Below, piece after piece: positions 53,998-64,000 of a stretch of 64,000 nt of DNA (positions within the stretch are counted from its first letter, which is position 1; every line of letters starts with the position of its first letter). The notes beneath the pieces are model-generated. The model ran no database searches. It was not told the DNA's origin and saw nothing but the letters and a program-made list of their open reading frames with translations. Origin of the DNA: Byssochlamys sp. IMV 00236 (taxonomy: Eukaryota > Ascomycota > Eurotiomycetes > Eurotiales > Thermoascaceae); assembly GCA_001931875.2 (NCBI GenBank), contig MSJH02000604.1, forward strand, positions 62,001 through 126,000. The letters run 5' to 3'. The position numbers and the translations under genes were made by a program.

Positions 53998-55677
53998 GGC
54001 GATCGGGGTAACCCAGCATTACTGGTCAAATCGACCTGGAGGCTCTGCTCTCGTCTTCAGAGCGGAGGATGCGACAGCCTGGCCCGCGACTGGAATGAAG
54101 TGCCTGCACGGAAAGAGAGTCTTACGGAGTATACCCGTCTCTTGAATCGCATCGCATCGAAATCAGCATCCATTCAGACCGATCTGGGACGGGCATCCGG
54201 TCTCTTTTTCACTCAATACGTTGAGCGAGGAGATCTTGGGGGACAAAATTCGTGTTACCCGACCATTTCATTTGGGCCAACGAGCACGCCGGATTTTTCG
54301 CGGGGAGACAGCAGCGCCAATCAGTGAGCGATCGTCGAACAGAAAACGGCTGGACGGAACCGATTAATTGACAGAATTCTCGACTTCGCGCGCCATCTTG
54401 CCAGGTATGGACGTGACATCAGCAAGTTTGTGGCTCAAGTTCACCGCGCAGTTGGTCTTTGGCTCTTTGGGCGCGGTTGGAGCGGGGAAACTTGCGCCTG
54501 TCAGAAGGCTAGTTGATTCTTTTCGCTGCCGAAATCGCCGACCCATAATTATTATTGTATGTATTCTTATGGTATTAGTTGATCAACCCTGCAGATACAG
54601 TTGCTTTGCGTAGAAATAGACTGTGTTAGAGATCCAGGTAGACCAACAAGGAGTTCTCCTTTTTAGTCGACTGGCAGAAAGCCATCAGACTGTTCAGCCA
54701 TCCTGGCCGGTTCGATCTGCGGCATGACGTTTCTTGAGGATTATATAGAATGAATATCTAGATATTCTTAGCGTCGTTCTGACTAGACAACGGGCTTCAA
54801 TGCTTACTTCGGCCAATTATTAATGAACTGTTAACGGACTTATTATTGAACTGGAACAACATCTGTGTATTTGTATTCAGTCAATGTACTCGATCCATCC
54901 GCACGATGGACCGGTTCTCTGGACTGTTATACGGTATAGTTAGAGCATGTTCATCTTAATCCTAGACAATATAAGTAATAGACCATGCCACATATGGATC
55001 ATATACTCGCGTGCTCTAACCTCTAGCTCGTTCGTTGCCACTCAGCGATGGGAATGGATTCGCACAAACATAAAGCAATGAAATCAAGAAGGCATAGTTA
55101 ACATCCACACCCAAGAATGACCAAGGGATATATACATGTCTACCTAGAGATAAAAATTTCTCTCACGATTCCGTTTAACGAGAACTACCCTGGAAACACG
55201 CCAAGCTCGAAATCGACGCGGGTGGTACCGAAGACTAACTAACTAGATAGATAGATATTATTATTTAATCAATTGAATATTCTTGGCTCCAGCGGACGTG
55301 GTGGCGCATAGCAACGGAGACTTCCGACGACCTTTTCTGCTTCGAAGCGGGGGGCGGAGCGTCCATACTGGTTGTCCGCGGTTGCGACAAGCACTAAAAG
55401 TGTCAAAGCACGAGCAACATTTTTTTTGCTCTTCTTCTTCTGTGTGGTAAACCCCTCCGTTCTGCTCGGAAATCTCTCTTGATTCTTTTCATATATTCCC
55501 TTCCGATCGACAATAGATCGCGCAATATCGCTATCAGCCTGTCCTTTCAGCAACCAAGCCTGTTATATACCCCGCCTGCTCTCGTCACCAGCAGGTCCAT
55601 AGATCTCGTCGCATTGCATATCCAGTCTCTCTTACCTGCAAGATCGTTACCGGGAGGAAGTTATCCAATAAACAGCC
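53998..55677. promoter_or_regulatory. Divergent intergenic region (1.7 kb), transporter (-) / XPT1 (+)
   Basis: Frames at 54100-54327 and 55269-55553 are unconvincing. A tetranucleotide stretch of ACTA and GATA units lies at about 55234-55257. The last 200 bp carry the XPT1 leader. Confidence 0.5.
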
Positions 55678-56651
55678 ATGCCTCAGAAGTTCTATGTCAC
55701 CTATAACCAGGTATGTCTCGCATCAGTCGACTTCCTCTGACGTCTTTGCGCGGCCGAGACGTGTTACAAGGATGGCGCATCTCGTGCAACGATCTGGCGA
55801 TTGCTGGTCCCGTGCTTGGACTAAAAATGATATGTTTTCTAGGTGCACAAGCTGTGCCAGAAGTCGGCAGAGAAGATCCTCAATGAATTCCATCCCAACC
55901 TCATGATCGCTATCGGTGGAGGAGGTTATGTCCCCGCGCGTATCCTTCGGTATGTTCCCCGTCTGCCAGAGATACCCCGCTGCAATGAGCATGCCGCGTG
56001 CGTCATGGCTAGGAAGGCCTTAAGGGAAACCACATGCTCATGATTCGTTGCGACACAGATCTTTCCTGAAGCGCGCTGGCGAGCCGAACATCCCCATCCA
56101 GGCTATTGGTCTCTCTCTGTATGAGGATCTGGGCCGCGGTGACGATCCCGAAGAGGCTCCCGGTACCAAGGTCACTCGCACGCAGTGGCTCGATCTGAGC
56201 TCCCTGGAGATGTCCAACCTGATTGGAAAGAACATCCTGATCGTCGATGAGGTCGACGACACCAGGACAACGCTTGAGTATGCCGTTCGTGAGCTGCAGA
56301 AGGATGTCGAGCAGGCGCAGCAGCAGCTTGGTCGCCAGGGCGAGAAGACCACCTTCTCGATCTTCGTCCTCCACGTACGTCACAGTTTCTCGTCTCCTGT
56401 ATAACCGCATTGCTGACCCCCGTGCGCAGAACAAGAACAAGCAAAAGAGGGGCAAGCTGCCTGCCGAGATGATGGAGTCGGGCCACTATCACGCTGCCGT
56501 GACGACCGACGATGTCTGGATCTGCTACCCTTGGGAAGCGAAGTATGTCTCTCCGGATGATCATATCACACCGGGCCTGATGCTAATCTTTCTGAACAGG
56601 GACATTGACGCGCACGACGAGATGGCTAAGCAGAACCCCCTCATCTATTAA
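55678..56651 (+). CDS. XPT1: Xanthine/hypoxanthine phosphoribosyltransferase (Xpt1/Hpt1-like)
   Basis: A purine-salvage enzyme that makes XMP/IMP/GMP from free base and PRPP in the cytosol. Exons 55678-55710, 55843-55949, 56059-56374, 56430-56542 and 56600-56651 close to 206 aa. The protein starts MPQKFYVTYNQVHKLCQKSA. The type I PRTase core has FHPNLMIAIGGGGYVPARIL, and the PRPP loop is NILIVDEVDDTRTTLEYAV. After the hood come YHAAVTTDDVWICYPWEAKD and the end AKQNPLIY. Length and motifs match yeast Xpt1/Hpt1 more than the animal HPRT type. Which base is preferred cannot be told from sequence alone. Confidence 0.94.
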
Positions 56652-57213
56652 TCGACACGGAGTGGATCCCCCCCCTAAACGTCGCACTCATTTGATATAT
56701 CCTTTTTTTTTTGGCGGCATATATTCTATATCTATATCGCTTTGCAGTTTGTATAGCATCTGCATATCATGTCATATCACGAAGAATTCATTGGGTAACG
56801 GAATCCGATAGAGAGAAAAAGGAAAAAGACCCGGTTGGTGCTATGGTAATGGTTAGAGCATTAGTTTGCTAAATTTTGCAAGCATATTTCATAATTTTTG
56901 GGGTTTATTCTGCAACGCTTTCTTTTCATATCAATCACCTAATCTCACTCAAAGTCGGCGTTTCAAGTATCTGGTGTCTAAAACAAGAATCTCATATCAC
57001 TCTCTGCCCGACGGATTAGTGTACAGTGCAGCAGAAATAGCAATATTCCAGGCAAAAATATCATTCAGAATCCCCCCTCTTTCCCATGCGCCATGATTCT
57101 TTATAACCGGTTTAGAGGAACGTTATTTGGAATAGGAGGAACCCGAATCGACAGAGAGAAAAAAAAACCCCAAAAAAGAAACAGAGACGAAGTATGAAGA
57201 ACGAGCACGATAT
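56652..57213. other. Intergenic between convergent genes
   Basis: 3' flanks of XPT1 (+) and dpm3 (-), AT-rich, no gene seen. Confidence 0.5.
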
Positions 57214-57697
57214 TTACTCGACCTCGACGTTTCCTCTCCGGAGCTCCTCCTTGGCCTGCTCAATCTCTTTCTGGAGCTCCTCGTGAGCTTCGGGGACGTC
57301 GTTAAATGTGAGAATGGCCAGGCCTAAGCGGGCCATCAGGTAGCAGGCGAAGGATATGAGACCGTAGAAGGGAAGCTGAGTGGCGCAGGAAGAATTAGCA
57401 TATTTGCCCAGAGAAATTAAATGATGGCGGGCCAGCGAACTGCTGTTAGGTACGTACAACAGGGATGATCTCAGTCTGAACGGTCTCGTTCAGGGGCACA
57501 AGACCCAAGTAAAGGGACAAATACAACTATAACAAAAGATCCACTGTCAGCATATATATTCCATACAATCGAATACAATCGAATTCTTCAACTATCCGAT
57601 CTCCAATCCGATGGGATAAAAACAAGGGATGTCGGCTCCTGGGACATACAGATGAAACGAGCAGGAGAACAGAGATGGTCTGCTGAGCGCGCGTCAT
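57214..57697 (-). CDS. dpm3: Dolichol-phosphate mannosyltransferase subunit 3
   Basis: The small ER-membrane subunit that tethers and stabilises the catalytic Dpm1, giving dolichol-phosphate-mannose for N-glycans, GPI anchors and O-mannosylation. Three exons (57697-57650, 57526-57458, 57375-57214) close to 92 aa, the same length as the human protein; two of the exons are too short for ordinary ORF searches. It starts MTRAQQTISVLLLVSSL, the first membrane helix. The second helix is LPFYGLISFACYLMARLGLA. The conserved C-terminal domain is FNDVPEAHEELQKEIEQAKE, ending RRGNVEVE, which binds Dpm1. Both helices and the FND motif make the assignment firm. Confidence 0.93.
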
Positions 57698-58720
57698 GAT
57701 GGGCGAAAAGCTGGTTTCGACGACAGACGTTAAAATAATAGGATATAGTGTAGCGCACGATGACGGGATTCTCGGTCTTAGTAAATGAACTTGTTTTTTC
57801 TAAAAAAACGAATGGACTTGGGTCAGTTTGAGAATAACTTTCCTTTCGACGTGGAGGACAGCTTTGAGCTTCCGCTGCGTCCCCGGAGCGAGTTGGTCAC
57901 CGTAGACTGTCGATAACTAGGACGCTTAGGCCAAGTTGCGAGCTGTCAGGCACCAAATGGGGTTTAGAATGATACTGTGATACTCCGTACATCCCAGTAG
58001 TGGTTTTGTTCAAGTTAGTGATTATGGGGGAAGTCTACGCTTTTTTTTTTGGAATTATTTGATTACGATGAGATAGTTCTCTACGGACTGAGTATTGGTA
58101 TTATCTATTCATCTTTCTTATTGGCTCTGCGCATTGAACTGCTTGTCGATAAGTTAACTTCCCAGCGTGCCATAAGAAAGCTCCATACCTTAAGCTAAGC
58201 GAGCACCGGCTGCAAGCCACCCCAGGCAACATCTACCGTGGGGTCGCGAGTTGTTATAGAGCCATTTCGACCCTAGTTTTGGTCCCCATTTTTGTCTTCG
58301 AAAAGCTCATCATCTCCGTTGGACAAAAAGGAAATTGTGTTCGTTTTATTTCATCAGTTGTTTGTTCTGCAATTAGCAGAAATCGGCCTTTCCTTACCTC
58401 TCAGAGCTTACTTCAGCGGAGCGTTTTAGAGATTCTATAATTCTTGCAAACGCTTGGTTACTCGAATCTAGCGTATGTTCATTATATGGTCCCTGCGCTA
58501 CCTAGTCACTGGCCTGTCGAGATTCTCGGATAACTTACCTACTTTTTAGGCTCCAATTCGTCCAGCTGTTCCGAGTTTTGCACTGACTGGTATAGAGGGT
58601 TGGACGAAGCTCATCGTCTAGAAAGAGTGGGGCTATCAACGAAGGCAGAAGCTGTCCATTTTCAAAGATAGACAAGAGAAGTGTCCCCGAAAACTAGGCA
58701 GCTGATCCGAATCTTCCACA
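57698..58720. promoter_or_regulatory. Divergent intergenic region (1.0 kb), dpm3 (-) / SmgGDS-like (+)
   Basis: T-rich and AT-rich sequence with no supported frame. Confidence 0.5.
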
Positions 58721-61057
58721 ATGGGTTCCAAAGAGGATATATCTGGGCCAAACGTCCCCGGACAATCGTCCGGCGGCGATGGTTCCCTTTCAGATAACCA
58801 GACTGACCGGATGGTCAAAGAAATCCAACTTCCTGAGGTGAAAGATTTACTGTCTGAATCCACCGTTTCCTTCCCTCCAGCCCCTGCTGCAGAGGACCCT
58901 CAGCTAGAGCCATTGGACGGACAGAAGATGTTCAAGTCTCTACAAGCGATTTTGGATGAATCAGAGAAAGAAGAAGGTAGCTTTGCTGTTGGGGAGCTTC
59001 GAGTAGCTCTGGAAGAAGCAGATGAAGATGCCAGACATGGGACTCGGGACCCGCGAACGTTGTCGTCTGTCAAGGCAACTGTGGAGAAGCTCTGGCAGTC
59101 TAGATCCGAGTATATGGCACCAGCTGTAGAGGCTCTAGCTAATGCTAGTCGAGACCGTGAGTCTGCTTTCTTGTTCGAGATTTATACACAGCTGATGACT
59201 TCTAGCTTCATGGCGGGCTCCATTCGGAGAGTCTGGACTGCTGGACTTCTTCCTCCGGATAATTGCATCGACGGAAGAGGTCGATGACGAGATTTTATTG
59301 CATTCTCTACGTCTAGCAGGGAACTCATGTGCCGATACAAGTTAGTACCCCAACCCAAGGATGCTTTAGTGGAATCTCTAACCTGCTGTTAGACGAGAAT
59401 AGGCAGATCGTAGTGGACGGCAATTATACGCTTGCCATTCTGAGACTATTTCTGAAGCCCAGTCTCGTTCAAATTGCAATCCCGGTTATATATAATATAT
59501 GTACTGATTTCGGTGAGTCTGACGCCATGAACTGTCCCTAAACTTATAGCTGACAGTAACTAGAACCTGCTCAGTCCCAGGTTGCCCACAATCGAGTGGC
59601 GTACATTCTTTTGAAGTTAATCAAAGACGGATCAATCAGGGGTAACGCGCTATTAAACTACGCATATGAGCTGATCGAGATGGCTGCTGAACAAGGTAGG
59701 CATACTCAATTCTATGTTAATATTTCTAATACTGACTTGTCCAGCATCCGGCATCGAAAGGTCCCCAGACGGGACTATTTTACTCCTTATGGAAATTGCT
59801 TTGGAGAAAGAGACAACGTTTGCTCAGTTCTGCTCTCTGGTCAACAGCCTTGCTACATATCTGCAGAATGAACGATTCCAAAGGGTATGCGTTCAACACG
59901 GCTTGGTGGAGACGATGTTGACGATTCTGCGCCACTCGTATGATCTTGAAATCGACGAATCTTCGAGCGAGGATGTGGGAGCGTTGGCCCAACTACGCCT
60001 CAAAGTTAACCAGGCATTATCGGATCTTTCTGCACTACCGGAATTCGGCGAGCTTTATCCTCTCGGGTCTCCCTTCTCCAAAGTCTTGGAGTCGTATCTC
60101 GATACGAACGAGGACCAACTGCAGATATGCTCCTGCGTTATGCTTGGAAATCTGGCACGGTCCGATGAAGTCTGTTCCAGGATGGTTCGCGAGTTCCGCA
60201 TACATGAGCGGTTGATATCTATCTTGAAAAGCGATGCTGTAGGCGCTGTCCTGCATGCCGCTATCGGGTTTCTTAAGAACCTCGCCATTGCCAGTGAGAA
60301 TAGACCGTTCCTGGCCAGTGCTGGCCTTATACCAGCTGTATCTCGGCTATGGGCGTTCGAGACAGTCCCCCAGATCCAGTTCTCTGCCGTCAGTCTCGTC
60401 CGCCAAGTCACTGTATCATCCGTTGAAAATGTCTCGCAACTACTCGAACGCCTCTCTGCGGACCCAGATTCTCCAGCACATAACAAGACTTATCTATCCT
60501 TACTGCTCTCCCTCTTTGGTAGGACTGATTCTGCTCCCATAAAGACGGAAATTGGCCGCACAATCGCATCATTATGTCGCACTATCAATTCTAAGACACG
60601 AGAGAGCAGCGAAGAGATCAATACGTTATTCGAACGCCTGTTCGATCTGCATCCGGACGTGGCTCGCCCTCTTGGTGCAATGATCACTCAGAAGGAGTGG
60701 CCAGTCGTGCGAAGTGAAGGCTGGTTTGCCATTGCTCTTATGGCGTCAAGCAAGGAAGGCTCTGTGGCTGTCGTTGACTGCCTGCAGAACATGGACGTCT
60801 ACAAGCTCCTCGAAGAGACACTCTCGTCTGATATTCCGGACTCCCTGGACGAGAAAGAAAAGCAAAAGAGAAGCAAGGATCGTGACAATACTATTATCCT
60901 AGTACAGGAATTGTTGAAGCATGATGTACGTCTCACCTTGAGCCCTACGCTTGTGCCGTCGATTTGCTAATCCACCCAGCCTCAGACGCTTCCTCCACCT
61001 CAGAAGGCAATGCTTGAGGACTTTGCCAAGGACATCAAGATTTCTCCGTCATCATAG
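58721..61057 (+). CDS. Armadillo-repeat protein, SmgGDS (RAP1GDS1)-like
   Basis: A predicted cytosolic armadillo solenoid related to SmgGDS, which chaperones small GTPases with polybasic tails. Exons 58721-59156, 59206-59340, 59393-59512, 59564-59695, 59745-60925 and 60980-61057 close to 693 aa. Removing the 49-bp first intron (GTGAGT to TTCTAG) yields SWRAPFGESGLLDFFLRII; without it the frame is wrong. Repeats include VAYILLKLIKDGSIRGNALL, CSCVMLGNLARSDEVCSRMV, AAIGFLKNLAIASENRPFL and GWFAIALMASSKEGSVAVVD. The N-terminal 110 residues are acidic and disordered. The C-terminal LPPPQKAMLEDFAKDIK is short. Family assignment rests on repeat pattern and overall layout; the exact GTPase partner is unknown. 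Confidence 0.85.
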
Positions 61058-61682
61058 ACTCCATAGATGGTCGATTAGCATATAGTTCCCCTGCTGACGA
61101 TTTGCGACACTTGGGCACTGTATCCATCATGCAGATGCTGATTACGAAGCCGGTGGCATTCCCGGATACAGGGTATTTGGTTGGACCATTTCTGTAGGGA
61201 TGCGCCGATGTTGAATGTAAATATCTTTCCTTAGCTTTGCTAGATAAGCCATGAAGGTTTTCTATACTGCACTACTTTCTTCGCAGTTGTATAGGATAAA
61301 TGTTTTGGAGTAAGCTAAACGGAGATCGTACCTGAGTAAAAAGTCGGTTCTCGTATCTAAACTACAAGTAAAATATGGATTTCCAAATCATGAGTAAATC
61401 CCAGGATAGACCGAAAATACTTACTGATGACAGAGGACACTCAACATGGGTAAATAGTTGCTTGGTTCTTCCAACTGATTTTCCGGCCAAAAACGGTGAT
61501 GACGTCGGACACGTGCTATCGCCGGCCTTCCCGAAGTCAACTCCAAGAACTGCCAGTTCAAGACTCCTCGTATCCTCCTCTCTTTGTGACAGAAACACCC
61601 CTCTGGGTTCTCCCAATGCCATTATCGACCAACATGCATCCATGACTTGTATGGCCGTCGATAATTCTACCTACATGAGAAC
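61058..61682. other. Intergenic: 3' flank of the SmgGDS-like gene and promoter of the UbiB-like gene
   Basis: A 103-aa frame at 61375-61686 runs into the next gene's start in another frame and has no known domain. Confidence 0.5.
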
Positions 61683-64000
61683 ATGAGAACGGCCGCCTTT
61701 ATCGGCCGCTTCCGTCTCAACTGCGGAGGTTCGCAGCTGCTCCGCTTCGCGCCGAGGTCGCAATTCCGCTTCCCACGCCCACAATATTGGAATCAGCGCA
61801 ATGGATGGAGGCGCGTGGGCAGCAGGACGCGAGTGGTTGGGACGGTGCTGTTGGGGGCCCTGACGCCGGCGACTTTTCTGGAGCTCGCGGAGAAGGGCAA
61901 TGGAGGAGGGGAAAAGACGCGCGAATTGAAAATGCTGGAAGCCTCGCGCAGTGAGATCGAGAAGACTGTCGACGATGATGCGCGAGGCTTGTCAAGGGTT
62001 CTTCAGAAACTGCAGATCTTGTACTGCAAATACATTTACGAACCGATTGCTACCGGCTTGAGATTTTTCCATTTGGTGATCATCTTCATCCCTGTTATTG
62101 TGACAGTGCCAGCTATATGGTTTGGGAGACGGGTCAAGAGTCGCGGTGGCGAACGGACAGGTACACTCTGGTGGTATGGATTTCTGGTCAGTTCAATGGA
62201 ACGTGCTGGACCGGCGTTCATCAAAGTGAGTTCTTGCTCCCCAGCTATTGCGGAATATCGCATGGGTTCCAATGGCGGTAACTGACCAATTCCTCAATAG
62301 CTTGGACAATGGGCAGCTTCGCGAACAGATATATTCCCTCCTGAACTCTGCAGTCGGATGTCTTCTCTCCATTCCAATGCTCCCGCGCACTCGTTACATG
62401 CTACGAAGGAAATAGTCTCCAAAGCGTTCAACATGCCCTTCGATGAGATTTTCGAGGAGTTCCAGGTCGAACCTCTTGGAGTCGGAGCCATCGCGCAAGT
62501 CTACAAGGCTAAGCTAAAACCAAGTCTGGCAGCGACGAGTGAGTCGGTAAACCCAGCCCAGCCGACTGACCTACCTTCGAGGGTCCGCAGGAACGTGGAT
62601 GTCCTGGTGAAGAGCTCCCCACACCATGTACCCTCGTCCTACGTGGCAGTGAAAGTGCTCCATCCCAAAGTTGAGAGGGTTGTCCGTCGGGATTTGAAGA
62701 TTATGGAATTCTTTGCAGCTGCCATAAATGCTATTCCTACCATGGAATGGCTGTCACTGCCGGACGAGGTCCATCAGTTCGGAGAAATGATGAAACTGCA
62801 ATTGGATCTGCGAATCGAGTCGACAAACCTGACTATTTTCAGGGAGAAGTTCAAGTCGCGGACAACAGCCTGGTTCCCCTATCCATATACGGAATATACC
62901 TCGCGCGAGGTTCTCATTGAGGAGTTCGCGCAGGGCATTCCTCTCTCGACTTTCCTCGAGGTAGGAGGTGGTCCCTACCAGGAGGAGATTGCAGATGAAG
63001 GTCTAGACGCGTTCCTCCACATGCTGCTAATTGATAACTTCATCCATGCCGATCTTCACCCGGGAAACATCATGGTCCGCTTCTATAAACCAAGCCAGCT
63101 GGACCTGTCATTGCGAAAGGACACCCGTGCGACTGAAGCAACATCCTCCGCAGAGGCTGATGCAACGGAAACTGTTCTTGCACGCCTGCGACCCCATAGC
63201 AAAGACCGTGAGGCGTGGAACGCTGCGTTGAGCGAAATTGACTCTGAAGGATACCGTCCACAGCTCATCTTTGTCGATACAGGTCTCGTCACTGAACTTA
63301 ACGAGACAAACCGCAGGAACTTCATTGACCTCTTCCGTGCCATTGCCGAATTCGACGGATACAAAGCCGGGCACCTTATGGTGGAGCGATGTCGACAGCC
63401 AGAGGCTGTCATCGACCCTGAGATCTTCGCCCTGAAAATGCAACATCTCGTCCTAGGCATCAAATCGCGCACTTTCGCATTAGGAAACGTCAAGATCGGC
63501 GATGTCCTCAGCGAAGTACTTTCCATGGTCCGTGACCACCACGTACGACTAGAAGGCGACTTTGTCAACGTCGTCATTTCCGTCCTTCTTCTCGAAGGTA
63601 TCGGCCGGAGCTTAGATCCCGACCTAGATCTGTTTAAGAGGTAAGTCGAGATGAGCCAGTTTACACTGTTATATCCTTTTCATATACTCCATATACAAGC
63701 CCAGAAATATATACCATACTACTTCCCTCCCCACCNNNNNNNNNNNNNNNNNNNNNNNNNNNNNNNNNNNNNNNNNNNNNNNNNNNNNNNNNNNNNNNNN
63801 NNNNNNNNNNNNNNNCCCCCCCGGATAGCACCGCTACTGACAATACCAAACTCAAGTGCTCTGCCCATCCTCCGCCAACTGGGCACCGGAACTACATTCC
63901 TCAAATCCGTTCGCGAGGGAGATACCTCCATGCTCCGCGTCTGGGTCGGTCTCGAAGCTCGCACTTTCCTCCAAGCTAGTGTTGAAAGTGTTGAGATGTG
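61683..64000 (+). CDS. CQD1: UbiB/ABC1-family atypical kinase, ADCK2/Cqd1-like (partial, continues past window)
   Basis: A mitochondrial inner-membrane protein of the atypical kinase family; yeast Cqd1 influences coenzyme Q distribution. Visible exons are 61683-62225, 62301-63640 and 63857 onward. The N-terminus MRTAAFIGRFRLNCGGSQLL is a basic presequence. A hydrophobic helix lies at about residues 126-147 (HLVIIFIPVIVTVPAIWF). The family KxGQ motif is created at splice one: FIKLGQWAASRTDIFP. The nucleotide loop reads EPLGVGAIAQVYKAKL (residues 241-251), with the strand lysine in VAVKVLHPK, the catalytic Asp in HADLHPGNIMV and the DFG-position Asp in FVDTGLV. The spacer between strand loop and lysine is long, as in ADCK2-type proteins. 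Exon 3 gives ALPILRQLGTGTTFL and stays open at 64000. Confidence 0.92.
63736..63815. other. Assembly gap (80 N) inside an intron
   Basis: N runs from 63736 to 63815, preceded by CCTCCCCACC and followed by a seven-C run. It falls in the intron 63641-63856, so the coding model survives. The true intron length is unknown. Confidence 0.95.

Noticed and set aside
54100..54327. 75-aa frame between the transporter and XPT1
   Set aside because: Short, no recognised motif, no flanking splice signals that extend it.
61375..61686. 103-aa frame ending at the UbiB-like start
   Set aside because: No domain; the real gene starts in another frame with a clear presequence.

Overview
This is a window of filamentous ascomycete nuclear DNA. 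Gene content, short introns (about 43-110 bp, GTANGT donors, CTRAY branch sites) and protein sequences look most like Eurotiales (Aspergillus/Penicillium type). I recognised no tRNA, rRNA, CRISPR or bacterial-type feature. Intron-exon models were built by hand from splice signals and checked for frame closure; almost all close exactly on a stop codon.

Layout. 1-5.5 kb: the last exon of an unknown gene, AP-2 alpha adaptin (+) and a PLP-homeostasis protein (-). 5.9-10.5 kb: a small accessory-looking group made of an MDR/trans-enoyl-reductase-like enzyme (-), a Zn2Cys6 regulator (+) and a PhzF-like protein (+). 10.7-17.9 kb: Tof1/Timeless (-), mitochondrial 3-hydroxyacyl-CoA dehydrogenase (+) and Arp6 (-). 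18.3-24.5 kb: an accessory island with a divergent pair of orphan genes (a pseudokinase-like protein and an unknown protein), a decayed Ty3/gypsy pol fragment and a decayed SNF2-helicase-like fragment. 24.6-34.7 kb: a GCIP-family protein, a long LRR protein, a coiled-coil protein and ribosomal protein L13. 35.8-47.2 kb: a disordered/coiled-coil protein, an oxidoreductase-like-domain protein, a DUF3245 protein, an Sfl1-type HSF regulator and an F-box protein. 47.6-57.7 kb: succinyl-CoA ligase beta, an Ayr1-like reductase with an 8-nt microexon, a TDT/SLAC1-family transporter, xanthine/hypoxanthine phosphoribosyltransferase and DPM3. 58.7-64.0 kb: a SmgGDS-like armadillo protein and a UbiB/ADCK2-like (Cqd1) protein that runs off the end and contains an 80-N assembly gap in its last visible intron.

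Most genes are unrelated single-copy housekeeping genes (endocytosis, replication-fork protection, chromatin, translation, TCA cycle, lipid and glycan synthesis, coenzyme Q). The accessory parts are the 5.9-10.5 kb trio and the 18.3-24.5 kb island. The best regulatory signals are two tandem MluI-box (ACGCGT) sites before TOF1 that share a divergent promoter with a CCTCGG site before the beta-oxidation dehydrogenase, and three perfect TGA(C/G)TCA sites before the PhzF-like gene. I did not find one unmistakable new system. The best candidate is the divergent orphan pair at 18.36-20.58 kb.
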